From the NCBI RefSeq assembly GCF_014635885.1, contig NZ_BMDR01000006.1, forward strand, positions 124,001-188,000: a stretch of DNA of 64,000 nt, written 5' to 3'. The notes below the pieces were generated by a model. That model was not told the origin of the DNA and ran no database searches. It was given only the letters and a program-made list of their open reading frames with translations. A program made the position numbers and the translations under genes. Shown piece after piece: positions 63,747-64,000 of the stretch (its first letter is position 1; each line of letters starts with the position of its first letter). The DNA comes from Acinetobacter vivianii. GTDB taxonomy: Bacteria; Pseudomonadota; Gammaproteobacteria; Pseudomonadales; Moraxellaceae.

Positions 63747-64000
63747 CTAGGCAAAAACCGCAACTGTTTGTCTAAGCACCGCAATTAAACGGTTTTCACG
63801 ATTCCAGAGATAGGCATATTCGGTGGAATAACCATGTTCTGCGTACTCTGTCACAACTTTATATTTAAACCAGTCTTGTATCTGCTCCGCCACAGGATGT
63901 AAATAAGTAATCTGCCATGTCAATGAACTTGCGGGTGCAGGTGTCTTGAACATCGGCAATACACCAGGCGGCCATACATCCATTAATGCAAACAGATCAG
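63747..64000 (-). CDS. Acyl-CoA thioesterase-like protein, 3' part only
   Basis: The frame is open to the window edge with no stop between 63984 and 64000, so the gene continues beyond it. An ATG at 63983 is internal. The visible part (LFALMDVWPPGVLPMF, then TWQITYLHPVAEQIQDWFKYK and LWNRENRLIAVLRQTV) resembles the C-terminal hotdog domain of TesB-like/thioesterase-family proteins. About 84 residues visible. Lies about 100 bp upstream of pgsA, same strand. Confidence 0.7.
   Translation of the reverse strand, partial: DLFALMDVWPPGVLPMFKTPAPASSLTWQITYLHPVAEQIQDWFKYKVVTEYAEHGYSTEYAYLWNRENRLIAVLRQTVAVFA

Noticed and set aside
63644-63784. A 47-residue N-terminal extension of pgsA
   Set aside because: It overlaps the thioesterase-like gene, has no conserved character, and family members begin close to the NIPNILTLAR segment.

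Overview
The window looks like a stretch of Acinetobacter (Moraxellaceae, Gammaproteobacteria) chromosome. This rests on moderate-to-low GC, an Acinetobacter-type polyphosphate:AMP phosphotransferase (Pap), the local order tpiA-secG-tRNA-Leu-tRNA-fMet-rimP-nusA-infB-rbfA, and ubiE-ubiJ-ubiB. Species cannot be fixed from sequence alone. Most of the window is core genome; the accessory parts are the first ~9 kb and several intergenic repeat or RNA loci.

Region 1 (1-9.3 kb). A class C beta-lactamase-fold serine hydrolase (+) is followed by a minus-strand orphan type VI secretion island: vgrG, a DUF4123 adaptor, three tandem paralogous lipoproteins (probable immunity proteins) and a DUF2235/Tle1-type lipase effector. 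A frameshifted ~140-bp remnant of a second effector copy lies between lipoprotein copies. The cassette therefore appears to have been duplicated, and one effector was then lost while its immunity genes stayed. No T6SS structural genes are present, so the apparatus must be elsewhere. The 0.75 kb behind vgrG carries no conventional gene but holds a probable structured small RNA, a tiny ORF and two good terminators.

Region 2 (9.3-19.9 kb). recC, recB and recD (minus strand) encode the RecBCD nuclease-helicase. An opposite-strand OmpA-like lipoprotein gene sits between recC and recB. The 5' end of recD is an array of seven 12-bp repeats, each matching the DnaA box TTATCCACA at 7-9 of 9 positions. 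RecC carries a cysteine cluster and an in-frame, repeat-like insert.

Region 3 (20-34.4 kb). This holds a small conserved protein, a CitA/TcuC-like tricarboxylate:H+ symporter, pap, a FFLEELY-motif-like protein, the ubiquinone genes ubiE-ubiJ-ubiB, cytochrome b561, an FAD monooxygenase with a VOC protein, hisIE, a UvrD-like helicase and an AAA ATPase.

Region 4 (34.5-40.9 kb). A six-gene Mrp-type cation/proton antiporter operon (fused A/B subunit, then C-G) ends at a strong bidirectional terminator.

Region 5 (40.9-47.9 kb, minus strand). The translation/transcription operon rimP-nusA-infB-rbfA is followed upstream by two initiator tRNAs, tRNA-Leu(GAG), secG and tpiA.

Region 6 (48.2-58.2 kb). 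The type IV pilus genes pilB-pilC-pilD run into coaE. Then come an EamA transporter, rlmB, ppnP, a hairpin-repeat array, recN, yqgE and ruvX.

Region 7 (58.3-64 kb). An AaeBXA-like efflux operon is divergent from an IclR regulator that probably controls it. A candidate sRNA, pgsA and the 3' part of an acyl-CoA thioesterase-like gene running off the edge complete the window.
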